From positions 1-64,000 of the forward strand of contig NZ_FTMZ01000010.1 of the NCBI RefSeq assembly GCF_900156335.1: a stretch of DNA of 64,000 nt. Direction: 5' to 3'. The position numbers were made by a program, and so were the translations under genes. The notes below the pieces were generated by a model, which worked only from the letters and a program-made list of their open reading frames with translations, did not search any database and was not told the DNA's origin. Of the stretch, positions 47,736 to 56,433 are shown one piece after another. The DNA is from Sphaerotilus natans. Its GTDB lineage: Bacteria; Pseudomonadota; Gammaproteobacteria; Burkholderiales; Burkholderiaceae_C. How positions within the stretch are numbered: position 1 is the stretch's first letter; the number at the start of each line of letters is the position of its first letter.

Positions 47736-49913
47736 TCAGGCTGGCGCCGCCGTCCGCCGTGCTGTCGTGCTGTCGGACGATGCCGACAGCGACGACACCG
47801 GGGCAGCAGTCGTCGGCCTGCCCCGAACCCAGTCCTGCAGCGCCATGGCATCCATCGGCCGGGCAAACAGATAGCCCTGCAGCACATCGCAGCCGGCTTC
47901 GGCCAGCACCTGGCGCTGCGCCTCGGTCTCGACCCCTTCGGCGACCACTTCCATGTCCAGCGCATGGGCCAGCTTCACCACCGACTCCAGCACCGCACGG
48001 GCCTGGCGGTCGACATCGACGCCGATCACCATGCTGCGGTCGATCTTCAGCTGCGAAGCCGGCAGTCGCCGCAGGTAGGACAGGCTGGAATAGCCCGTGC
48101 CGAAGTCGTCGATCGACACCCGCACGCCAGCCGCATCCAGCTCGTCGAGCACGCCGCAGCCATCCTGGATCGACTCCATCATCGCCGTCTCGGTCAGCTC
48201 GCAGACCAGCAGGGAGGGCTCCAGCCCGTGCCGCTCGAGTGTCGACAGGATGCGTCGGGCCAGATCGGGCTGGCGCAGCTGATGCGCCGACAGATTGATG
48301 GCCACCCGGCAGACCAGGCCCTGCGCCTGCCAGCTCGCCACCTGCTCGCAGGCCTGCTCGATGACCCAGTCGCCGATGCGCCCGATCAGGCCGAAGCGCT
48401 CGGCCACCGGAATGAAGACCGCCGGGCTGATCATGCCGCGCTCGGGGTGGCGCCAGCGCAGCAGCGCCTCCACGCCGTGCAAGGTGCCGCCCAAGGCCGA
48501 CACCTTGGGCTGGAAATGCAGGGCCAGTTCACCACGCTGCAGCGCCTCGCGCAGATCCTGCTGCAGCTGCAGCTGATCGGCAGAAGCCCCCGAGGCCATG
48601 TGGGTGTCGTAGCACAGCGCACAGCTGCCACCGCTGCGCTTGGCGGCGTACATGGCCGCATCGGCACAGCCCAGCAGCGTGTCGCCGGAGCCATGCCGGG
48701 GCGCAAAGGCCATGCCGATCGAGCACGACAGCGTGACCTGCTGCTCGGGCAGCTGGAAGGGATGCTGCAGGTCGGCCAACAGCTGGCGGGCGATGCGCAT
48801 CGCCCGCGCCTCGGACGCCTCGCCCTCGAGCAGCAGCACGAACTCGTCGCCCCCGAGACGCACCGCCAGGTCCACCGGCCGCAGCCGCCGACGGATGCGC
48901 CGCGCGGTCTTGCCCAGCAGTCGGTCGCCGGCCGCATGACCGAGCGAATCGTTGATCACCTTGAATCCATCGAGATCGATGAAGATCAGCGCAGCCTGCC
49001 CGCCTTCGGACCTGGCCTCGGCCGACAGACGTGCCAGCCGATCCTCCAGGCCCAGGCGATTGGCCAGGCCCGTCAGCGGATCGGTCAGGGTACGGCGGCG
49101 CAGCTCCTCGTTGGCGCTCTGCAGCTCGGCATTGGCCTCGGCCAGGGATTGCGACATCAGGCGCTCGCGGCGCTGCATCCGGGCATCGAAGATCGCGGTG
49201 CCCAGCGCCGCGCACAGGATCAGCACGGTGAACAGCAGCACCGCCAGCAGCAGGCCCCGGCCGCTCAGCGCATCCGCGCTCAGGCAGACCACGCCCTCGG
49301 GCAGCCGCGCGGCGGCCATCGCGGTGTAGTGCATGCCGCAGATCGCCGCGGCCATCACCAGCGCCGAGCGGACCTGCGCCAGCAGACGTGCCCGCCCGCG
49401 CAGCACGCGCTGCCGCAGGAACAGCGCCAACGCCGCCGCCGAGGCAATCAGCGCGATCAGCACCGAGGCTCCGACCAGCGGCCAGTCCCAGTCGATGCCC
49501 GGCTTCAGGTCGATCGCGGCCATGCCCAGGTAGTGCATCAAGACGATGCCGACCGTCATCACCAGCGAGGCCACCAGGTGCAGGCGCCGGTCCACCTGCC
49601 GGTGCGCGGCCACCGCCATCGCCACACCCGCGGCCACCAGCGCCGCCAGCCAGGACAGCGCGGTCAGGTCATGGCGATAGCCCAGCGGCAGCGGCGCGTC
49701 GAAGGCCAGCATGCCGACGAAGTGCATCGACCAGACGCCGGTGCCCATCGTGAGCGAGCCGCCCAGCCACCAGGCATGCGCCACCGCCCCGTCGAGGTCG
49801 CGCACCCGGCGCGAGAGCTCGAGCGACACATAGGACGCGAAGGTCGCCACCAGCACCGACAGCAGCACGGTGCCGGGGTGCCAGCCGACATCGAGGTAGG
49901 AGACGGCATCCAT
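47736..49913 (-). CDS. MHYT-GGDEF-EAL membrane protein, bifunctional c-di-GMP enzyme
   Basis: 725 residues from the ATG at 49913 (GGGAG upstream). The N-terminal membrane part has seven or so helices with three MHYT motifs (SMHFVGMLAF, LMHYLGMAAI, GMHYTAMAAA), proposed to bind a metal and sense a gas such as O2, CO or NO. The GGDEF domain is canonical (RLGGDEFVLLL) and has an RxxD inhibition site (RPVD) five residues before it. The EAL domain is also complete (GVEALLRW, INLSAHQ, CELTETA, IDDFGTGYSS, LKIDRS, AEGVET). It may make and break c-di-GMP. Its stop lies 109 bases beyond the convergent coiled-coil gene. Confidence 0.92.
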   Translation of the reverse strand: MDAVSYLDVGWHPGTVLLSVLVATFASYVSLELSRRVRDLDGAVAHAWWLGGSLTMGTGVWSMHFVGMLAFDAPLPLGYRHDLTALSWLAALVAAGVAMAVAAHRQVDRRLHLVASLVMTVGIVLMHYLGMAAIDLKPGIDWDWPLVGASVLIALIASAAALALFLRQRVLRGRARLLAQVRSALVMAAAICGMHYTAMAAARLPEGVVCLSADALSGRGLLLAVLLFTVLILCAALGTAIFDARMQRRERLMSQSLAEANAELQSANEELRRRTLTDPLTGLANRLGLEDRLARLSAEARSEGGQAALIFIDLDGFKVINDSLGHAAGDRLLGKTARRIRRRLRPVDLAVRLGGDEFVLLLEGEASEARAMRIARQLLADLQHPFQLPEQQVTLSCSIGMAFAPRHGSGDTLLGCADAAMYAAKRSGGSCALCYDTHMASGASADQLQLQQDLREALQRGELALHFQPKVSALGGTLHGVEALLRWRHPERGMISPAVFIPVAERFGLIGRIGDWVIEQACEQVASWQAQGLVCRVAINLSAHQLRQPDLARRILSTLERHGLEPSLLVCELTETAMMESIQDGCGVLDELDAAGVRVSIDDFGTGYSSLSYLRRLPASQLKIDRSMVIGVDVDRQARAVLESVVKLAHALDMEVVAEGVETEAQRQVLAEAGCDVLQGYLFARPMDAMALQDWVRGRPTTAAPVSSLSASSDSTTARRTAAPA

Positions 49914-49965
49914 CGTCTCCCTTTGTCGGCTCGCCTGCGCCGGGATTGAGCGGGGCGAGCCCGGA

Positions 49966-50838
49966 TCAGCGCGCGGCCATCGCCTCGCCCAGGCGGATCG
50001 CCCGGGTCGGGCGCCAGTCGGGATTGAAGCGCAGCGACGCCTGGCCGGCATGGGCCTTCGGGAACAGCATCACCACGGTCGAGCCGAGCAGGAAGCGGCC
50101 CATTTCCTCGCCCTGCTTCAGCAGGACCGGCGCCTGGCCCGGCGCGTCGTAGCGCCAGTCGCGCAGCGCGCCCGAGCGCGGCGGGTTGACGATGCCGTGC
50201 CAGACGGTGGCCATGCTGCCGACGATGGTCGCGCCCACCAGCACCAGCACGAACTCGCCCAGGCCGTCGCCGCGGTCGAAGACGCAGACCACCCGCTCGT
50301 TGCGCGCGAACAGACCCGGCACGCCGCGCGCCGTCGTCGGGTTGACCGAGAACAGCTCGCCCGGCACATGGATCATGCGCAGCAGCCGGCCGGCGCAGGG
50401 CATGTGGATGCGGTGGTAGTCGCGCGGGCTCAGGTACAGCGTCGCGAACAGGCCGTCGTCGAACCTGGCCGCCAGCTGCGCGTCGCCGCCGACCAGCGCG
50501 GTGGTCGAGTAGCGGTGGCCCTTGGCCTGGAAGACCTGGTCGCGCTCGATCGGGCCGAACTGGCTGATCGCGCCGTCGACCGGGCAGATCAGCTCGGCCG
50601 GGGCCAGCGGGCGCGCACCCGGCCTGAGCGCGCGGGTGAAGAAGTCGTTGAAGGTGGCGTAGGCGGCCGGATCCGGGTTCAGCGCCTCGCCCATGTCGAC
50701 GCCGTAGCGGCGGATGAACCAGCGGATCACCGCGGTGGTGCGCGCGCCGGCCGCCCGGTTCGCCTGCCGGCCCGCCAGCTCGGTCAGCGCCTGCTTGGGC
50801 AGGAGGTACTGGGGCAGGACGGCAAGACGGTCGTTCAT
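49966..50838 (-). CDS. psd: Phosphatidylserine decarboxylase proenzyme
   Basis: 290 residues, typical of proteobacterial Psd. It decarboxylates phosphatidylserine to phosphatidylethanolamine at the inner membrane. The proenzyme cuts itself at the LGST motif (EMGRFLLGSTVVMLF), turning the serine into a pyruvoyl group. Other features are TFNDFFTRALRPGARPL, PVDGAISQFG and LYLSPRDYHRIHMPCAGRL, with the catalytic Asp-His. It follows the Hsp70 operon on the same strand after about 46 bases. Confidence 0.95.
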   Translation of the reverse strand: MNDRLAVLPQYLLPKQALTELAGRQANRAAGARTTAVIRWFIRRYGVDMGEALNPDPAAYATFNDFFTRALRPGARPLAPAELICPVDGAISQFGPIERDQVFQAKGHRYSTTALVGGDAQLAARFDDGLFATLYLSPRDYHRIHMPCAGRLLRMIHVPGELFSVNPTTARGVPGLFARNERVVCVFDRGDGLGEFVLVLVGATIVGSMATVWHGIVNPPRSGALRDWRYDAPGQAPVLLKQGEEMGRFLLGSTVVMLFPKAHAGQASLRFNPDWRPTRAIRLGEAMAAR

Positions 50839-50884
50839 GGCGGACGCGGGACGGGAAGTCAGGAAGCGGAAAGGGGCATTCTAG

Positions 50885-53782
50885 TCAGTCCACCAGCACC
50901 AGCCCCGGCGGCAGCGACTCGCCGAAGAGCGCCTGCTCGTCGGCGGCGTCGAGCTGCACCACCTCGTCGACCATCCGGTACCAGCTCGGTGCCGCGCCCG
51001 ATGCAGCCAGGCGGTCCAGCACCTGCGCGCGCCGCGCCGCATCCAGGTCGCGCACCCGGTCGCCGGTCAGGCGCGCGAGCTGCGCCGCCGCAAACGCGGC
51101 CATGCGCTGGCGGCGCCAGTCCAGCGCCAGCAGCGCGTCGATCCAGCGCGCGGCCACCTCGGCCGGCACCACGCCGTGCACGCTGCCGTGGAAAGGCTGG
51201 CGCGCGCCCAGCCGGCCCAGCGCCCACAGCCGCAGCGCATCGCGCTCGGGCGAGGCGTTCGCCACCGTCTCGCCCTGCAGCGGCGCCAGCAGCCAGTCGC
51301 CGACCTCGGCCTTGTGTTCGGGCGGGATGCGCTCCAGCGTCGCGCCCAGGCGCACCATGTCGTCGTGTCCGCCCTGGACCAGACCAGGCGGCTTCGGCGG
51401 CAGCGGCGCGCCGGGGTGCTCGGCCGCCTGCAGGTTGTAGCCGAAGTCGTCGAGCAGGCGCAGCTGCGCCGCCTCGTCCAGGCCGCCGGCCACCCGGCGC
51501 CACAGCGTCCACCACTGGATCGCCACCTGGGCATCGCGGTGCTCGACGCCAGCCTCGAAGATCGTCCAGAGCTGGCCCAGGCGCCAGCCGTCGAGCGGAT
51601 CGCCAAAACCGGGACGCAGGCACCAGCCGGCCAGATTCAGCCACACCCGCTCATGGTCGGCCGAGCGGCGCCGGCCCCGGGCGCGCTGCCACAGCACGTC
51701 GAACAGGCGCCGGGCCAGCGGCCGTGCCCAGCCCTCGCGCGGTCCGAGCAGGCTTTCCAGCGTCTGGCGCAGCTGCTTGATCTCCTTCGGCGCCGGGCGG
51801 GACTCGCCTGCGCGGGCGCCGAACAGCCGCTCGATCGCCGCGATCGCCTCGGGCAGGCGCGGCGCGATCTGCGCGTCGGTCAGCGCCTGCGCCGGCTGCA
51901 CTGCGTCGGCCGGGCCGCTGGTGCGCAGCTGGAAGTCCAGCGCCCAGCGCCGATGCGTGTCATCGACCGCCACCGCCTGCAGCGCCAGCACGCCGATCTC
52001 GCTGAGCTGCGCCTCCAGCCGCACGGTGACCGAGGCGCCGCGCGCGCTGCTGCCCTCGCCCGCCTCGATCACGGTGGCCACCGGCGGCAGCGGGTGGAGC
52101 GCCTCCGGGTCGAGGTCGAGCAGCGCGCCGGGCTCGGGCGGCGGGCCCGCCTCGCCGCGCAGCGAGGCCAGATGGAATCGCACCGGCTGGCCCAGGCGCA
52201 GCCGGAAGGTGCGCCCGTCGAGGGCCAGCGCCCGGCCGGCGTCGGTGCCGCGCGGCAGCAGGCAGACAGCGCGGCAGGCATCGCTTCGGCCCGCAGCGGG
52301 CGAGCGTGGGTCCCCGCCTTCGCGGGGACGACGGGAAGAAGCCGCCCCCGGCTCGTCGAGCAGCAGCACGACGGTGCGCGCCGCACCGCCACCGATGCAC
52401 GGGCCGCGCCCCTGGCGGGCCAGCGCATGCGCCACCGCGCCGCGTGCGACCGCCACGTCCGGGTCGGCGTTCTGAAGCAGGCGCGGCGCGGCGCCCCCGC
52501 GCCAGTCGGCGAGCACCTCGACCAGCCGCGCCGCGAGCTGCCCGGCGCGGAAGACGCCGCCGTTGAGCAGCACCGCATCCGGCAGCGCCTCGCCCGGCAG
52601 CAGGCTGCGGCGCAGGAAGGCGGCCAGATGGCGGGTCACCGCCGCGTCGCTCGCATACGGCAGGCCGAACTCGACCAGCGCGGTGCGGGCGCGCTGCGGC
52701 TCGACCTCGAAGGGCACGCGCGGGAAGAAGCCGTCGACCAGCAGCGCCTGCACCTCGTCGCGGCCGAGCGTGACGCTGCGCGCGCCGCCCACCAGCTTCG
52801 CGCCGCCGCCCAGCAGCGTGACCGCCACCGACTCAGGGGCGGCCTCGGCCAGCAGCGTCTCCTTGGCGACGCGGCAGCGCGCCACCAGCTGCGACAGCCG
52901 CGCGCCCGACAGCGGCGGTGCCGCGCCGCCGCCCGACAAGCGGCGCTCGGCGAGGTGCGCCAGCGCCAGATCCATGTTGTCGCCACCGAGCATCAGGTGC
53001 TGGCCGACCGCGCGCCGGCGCAGCTTCGGCAGCGTGCCGGCCGGCGCATCGGCAGCGGGCGGCTCGACATCGATCAGCGTGAAGTCGCTGGTGCCGCCGC
53101 CCACGTCGCAGACCAGCACCCGGCGCACGCCCGCCAGCGCCTCGGCCAGGTGATCGCGGTGGCGCCAGACCCAGTCGCCGAAGGCCGCCTGCGGCTCCTC
53201 CAGCAGGACCGGCTCGGGCAGACCGGCCTCGCGCGCGGCCTGCAGCGTGAGCGCGCGCGCGGCCTCGTCGAAAGATGCCGGCAGCGTCAGCACCAGGCGC
53301 TGGCGCTCCAGCGGCGCGTCCGGGTGATGGCGGTTCCAGGCGGCGCGCACCTGCGCCAGATAGCTCGCGCTGGCGGTGACCGGCGAGACGCGCGCGACGC
53401 TGTCGTCGGCGCCCCAGGGCAGGATGGCCGCCAGCCGGTCGGCCTGCGGATGCGACAGCCAGCTCTTGGCGCTGGCCACCAGCCGGCCCGGCACCTCGCC
53501 GCCGCGCTGGCGCGCCAGCACGCCGATCAGCGCCGGCGGCTCGGTGGCGTCGCCGGCGGCGCGCTCGCCCCAGGGCAAGGCACTCTCGGACAGCTCGCCC
53601 GGCGCCGGGTGGTAGCGCACGCTGGGCAGCAGCGCCGGGCGCCCCAGCTCGCCCGGCGCGACCAACTGGTCGATGCCGAACAGCGTGATCTCGCCGGTCT
53701 CGCCACGCTCGCCCAGCGGCGCGCTGGCGACGACGGTGTGCGTCGTGCCCAGGTCGATGCCGACGACGAAGGCCGCCGCCAT
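50885..53782 (-). CDS. Large Hsp70-family protein with DUF3731-like C-terminal extension
   Basis: 965 residues. The Hsp70/actin-fold ATPase shows in VVGIDLGTTHTVVASAPLGE, LVLTLPASFDEAARALTL, VLVCDVGGGTSDFTLIDVEP, GGDNMDLALAHLAE and LLNGGVFRAGQLAARLVEVL. The last 350 residues are a helical extension found in this Hsp70 subfamily (DUF3731 by recall) and replace the normal peptide-binding domain. A dispersed palindromic repeat at 52310-52332 is translated in frame as SSRRPREGGDP within an extra loop, compared with the Hsp70 paralogue encoded just upstream. The start is 4 bases after that gene. The client is unknown. Confidence 0.88.
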   Translation of the reverse strand: MAAAFVVGIDLGTTHTVVASAPLGERGETGEITLFGIDQLVAPGELGRPALLPSVRYHPAPGELSESALPWGERAAGDATEPPALIGVLARQRGGEVPGRLVASAKSWLSHPQADRLAAILPWGADDSVARVSPVTASASYLAQVRAAWNRHHPDAPLERQRLVLTLPASFDEAARALTLQAAREAGLPEPVLLEEPQAAFGDWVWRHRDHLAEALAGVRRVLVCDVGGGTSDFTLIDVEPPAADAPAGTLPKLRRRAVGQHLMLGGDNMDLALAHLAERRLSGGGAAPPLSGARLSQLVARCRVAKETLLAEAAPESVAVTLLGGGAKLVGGARSVTLGRDEVQALLVDGFFPRVPFEVEPQRARTALVEFGLPYASDAAVTRHLAAFLRRSLLPGEALPDAVLLNGGVFRAGQLAARLVEVLADWRGGAAPRLLQNADPDVAVARGAVAHALARQGRGPCIGGGAARTVVLLLDEPGAASSRRPREGGDPRSPAAGRSDACRAVCLLPRGTDAGRALALDGRTFRLRLGQPVRFHLASLRGEAGPPPEPGALLDLDPEALHPLPPVATVIEAGEGSSARGASVTVRLEAQLSEIGVLALQAVAVDDTHRRWALDFQLRTSGPADAVQPAQALTDAQIAPRLPEAIAAIERLFGARAGESRPAPKEIKQLRQTLESLLGPREGWARPLARRLFDVLWQRARGRRRSADHERVWLNLAGWCLRPGFGDPLDGWRLGQLWTIFEAGVEHRDAQVAIQWWTLWRRVAGGLDEAAQLRLLDDFGYNLQAAEHPGAPLPPKPPGLVQGGHDDMVRLGATLERIPPEHKAEVGDWLLAPLQGETVANASPERDALRLWALGRLGARQPFHGSVHGVVPAEVAARWIDALLALDWRRQRMAAFAAAQLARLTGDRVRDLDAARRAQVLDRLAASGAAPSWYRMVDEVVQLDAADEQALFGESLPPGLVLVD
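52310..52333. repeat. Dispersed palindromic repeat (REP-like), copy 2, inside Hsp70 gene
   Basis: GTCCCCGC and GCGGGGAC (8-base perfect arms, loop CTTC) followed by GACG. The same layout is seen at 10010. It is translated on the minus strand without breaking the Hsp70 frame. Confidence 0.8.
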
Positions 53783-53786
53783 CGCC

Positions 53787-55646
53787 TCAGCCCTCGATCG
53801 GCTGGCCGCGCATGTCGAACTCGACCTTCCAGCGCTCGGTGCCGCCCACCGGCACCGCGGCCAGCTCCAGCGTGCCGGCCTCGGTCACGGCCGCGTGCAG
53901 CGTGACGGCCACCACCTCGCCGGGTGTGCGCCCCTGCGCGGGCAGCGTGGCCTGGATCTCGCCGGCCGGCACCAGCTCGTCCGGGCCCCAGAAGTCGAGC
54001 AGCACGCCGGCCGTGTCCTGGCGGCGCACCGTCGAGCCGAGGAAGCGGAAATGCACCGGCTCGCCGACCACCAGGCCGAACTGCGCGTCGATCGCGACGT
54101 CGGTGCCCTCCTCCATGCCGAAGGGCGCCACGCACAGCGCCTGGATCGGCGCCTCGAAGCCCGGCACCGCCGGCATCGAGGACTCGATCGCCACGTAGTA
54201 CGCCTGCGCGGTGCCGCCACGGATGCGCACGCCGCGTCCCTGGCGCACATGGCCGTAGTAGGCCGCGCCGCGCGCCACCGCCAGGTCCAGATCGGCGCCG
54301 TCGAGCGCACGCGCCTCGGGCGCGCCTTCGCTGGCCAGCCAGGCGTTGATCGTCACCAGCAGCCGCTCGGCCAGGACGCCCGCGCGGAACACGCCGCCGT
54401 TGAACAGGATCGCGGTCGGGTGCAGGAAGCTGGCGGCTTCGGGCTGGCGCGCGGCCAGCTCCGGCAGCTCCGCCAGTGCCCCCACCTGCCGGCCCAGGAA
54501 GGCGGCCAGATGGCGGGTCACGGCTGCGTCCTGCGCATACGGCAGGCCCAGCTGCTGCAGGCCGATGCGCGGGCGCTGCACCGGGCGCGCCGCCGCCTCC
54601 ACCTTCGGGAAGAAGCCTTCCAGGATGACCGCAGTCACGTCCTCGCGGCTCAGCTCGGTGCGGATCGAGCCGCCGATGAGCTTCGAGCCGCGGCTGGGCA
54701 CCACCAGCGGCTGCGCGGGCGCGGCCGGGTCGGACAGCAGCACCTCCTTGGCGGCGCGGCAGGCCTGGGTGAGCGCGCGCATCTGCCAGGCGTCGAGCGT
54801 CTTGCCCTCGGCGGCGAGCCGGCGCGCGACGGTGTGCGCCAGCGCCAGGTCCATGTTGTCGCCGCCGAGCAGAATGTGGTCGCCCACCGCGATGCGGGTC
54901 AGCTCCAGGTTGCCCTCGATCTCGCGCACCGCGATCAGCGAGAAGTCGCTGGTGCCGCCGCCCACGTCCACCACCAGGATCACGTCGCCCGGCTTGACCG
55001 TCTTGCGCCAGCCACCCTGGCTGTTCTGGATCCAGCTGTAGAGCGCGGCCTGCGGCTCCTCGAGCAGCGTCACCGGGCCGAAGCCGGCCAGGCGCGCGGC
55101 CTCGGCGGTCAGCTCGCGCGCGGCCGGATCGAACGAGGCCGGCATCGTCACCGTGACCGACTGGCGCTCGAAGGGCGCGTCCGGGTGCGCATGGTTCCAG
55201 GCCTCGCGCAGGTGCGCGAGGTAGCGCCGCGAGGCCTCCAGCGGCGAGACGCGCTCGACCTCGGCCGGCGCGTCGGCCGGCAGGATCGGGCCGCGGCGGT
55301 CGACGCCGGGATGGCACAGCCAGCTCTTGGCGCTCGACACCAGCCGGATCGGCGTGGTGGCGCCGCGCGCGCGCGCCATCGTGCCCACCGAGGCGCCGGT
55401 CTCGGCGCCCCAGGGCAGCGACAGGTCGCCGGCGGCCAGCTCGTCCGGGTGCGGCAGGTAAAGGAAGGACGGCAGCAGCGGCAGCGCCTGCACCGCGCCC
55501 GGCGCCGTCACCTGCGGCACCGCCAGCACCTCGTGCACGGTCTTCTCGCCGTCGCTGGCGGCCAGATCGACATAGGCCAGCGCGCTGTGCGTGGTGCCCA
55601 GGTCGATGCCGATGCTGTAACGAATGTCCGGGTTGTCCTGGCTCAC
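53787..55646 (-). CDS. Hsp70-family chaperone-like ATPase
   Basis: 619 residues from a GTG at 55646; GTGA overlaps the DUF2760 gene stop. The actin-like ATPase is complete: YSIGIDLGTTHSALAYVDL, SVTVTMPASFDPAARELTAE, VILVVDVGGGTSDFSLIAV, HILLGGDNMDLALAHTVARR and AILFNGGVFRAGVLAERLL. A beta-rich C-terminal part (GEPVHFRFLGSTVRRQDTAG) takes the place of the substrate domain. It differs from DnaK and has no EEVD-like tail. With DUF2760 and the larger Hsp70 it forms a conserved three-gene unit of unknown purpose, perhaps a specialised chaperone. Confidence 0.88.
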   Translation of the reverse strand: MSQDNPDIRYSIGIDLGTTHSALAYVDLAASDGEKTVHEVLAVPQVTAPGAVQALPLLPSFLYLPHPDELAAGDLSLPWGAETGASVGTMARARGATTPIRLVSSAKSWLCHPGVDRRGPILPADAPAEVERVSPLEASRRYLAHLREAWNHAHPDAPFERQSVTVTMPASFDPAARELTAEAARLAGFGPVTLLEEPQAALYSWIQNSQGGWRKTVKPGDVILVVDVGGGTSDFSLIAVREIEGNLELTRIAVGDHILLGGDNMDLALAHTVARRLAAEGKTLDAWQMRALTQACRAAKEVLLSDPAAPAQPLVVPSRGSKLIGGSIRTELSREDVTAVILEGFFPKVEAAARPVQRPRIGLQQLGLPYAQDAAVTRHLAAFLGRQVGALAELPELAARQPEAASFLHPTAILFNGGVFRAGVLAERLLVTINAWLASEGAPEARALDGADLDLAVARGAAYYGHVRQGRGVRIRGGTAQAYYVAIESSMPAVPGFEAPIQALCVAPFGMEEGTDVAIDAQFGLVVGEPVHFRFLGSTVRRQDTAGVLLDFWGPDELVPAGEIQATLPAQGRTPGEVVAVTLHAAVTEAGTLELAAVPVGGTERWKVEFDMRGQPIEG

Positions 55647-56239
55647 AGTTCCACCTCCGCCTGCGCCACGATCGACGCGTCATGTCCTTCGGCGAGCTGC
55701 GGCAGGCGCAGCTCGGTCACCTTCCAGCCGCGGTGGCTGAGCGTGCCGGTGAACGGCGCCTGGCCGACGACGTGGCCGGTCAGACGCACCTGCGCGGCGT
55801 CGAAGCCGGCCGGCAGCGTGATGCGCGCGCCCTCGTTCTCGGTGCGCACCGGCGCGAGCGTCAGATGCTCCTTCAGCACCTTGCGGCAGCCCTCGTGCAC
55901 CAGCCGGGCGGCGGCGCCGATGTCGGCGTCGCCATAGGCCGTGATGTCTTCCTGCACGAAGTCGATCAGGCGCGCGTCGCGCTGCAGCAGGCCCAGCAGC
56001 TGCAGTGCCGCGTCCGGCGTGGCTTCCTTCAGCGTGATGATCTGCGGCGGCGGGGGGGGCGGCGGCGGCTCGACCGGCGCCGGTGCGGCCACCGGGGCCG
56101 GCGCGGGCGCGGGCGGCGTCACCACCACCGGCGGCTCGACCAGCCGGCGCGCCAGCTCGCCGCTGAACAGCACCGACAGCGCCAGCGACAGGCGGCGGAA
56201 GAAGGAAGGCGGAGGCGCGGAGCGGTCTGGGTTCGACAT
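55643..56239 (-). CDS. DUF2760 protein of the Hsp70 operon
   Basis: 198 residues. The N-terminus SFFRRLSLALSVLFSGELAR is a weak hydrophobic helix, followed by a Pro/Ala-rich linker (residues 38-68). The conserved part is ATPDAALQLLGLLQRDARLI, DFVQEDITAYGDADIGAAA, VHEGCRKVLKEHL and GTLSHRGWKVTELRLPQL. It is the first gene of the three and is translationally coupled to the Hsp70 gene by a 4-base overlap, so it is probably a co-chaperone-like partner. This role is inference. Confidence 0.85.
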   Translation of the reverse strand: MSNPDRSAPPPSFFRRLSLALSVLFSGELARRLVEPPVVVTPPAPAPAPVAAPAPVEPPPPPPPPQIITLKEATPDAALQLLGLLQRDARLIDFVQEDITAYGDADIGAAARLVHEGCRKVLKEHLTLAPVRTENEGARITLPAGFDAAQVRLTGHVVGQAPFTGTLSHRGWKVTELRLPQLAEGHDASIVAQAEVEL

Positions 56240-56433
56240 CGGGCGAGTCTGGTCTGGATCGGAACTTGATCTGGAAAATCCGGGGCAGCCCGGGGCTGCA
56301 GGCCGGGGATTCTATCGGTCCGGGAGCGCCCGCAGGCCCGGGCGGGGACATCCCGCGTGGCGCGGTGAAGAAGACGCTCAAGCCGGCATCTTCGCGGCCG
56401 ATCGTGACGGAACCCCCACCCGAGGAGACCCCG

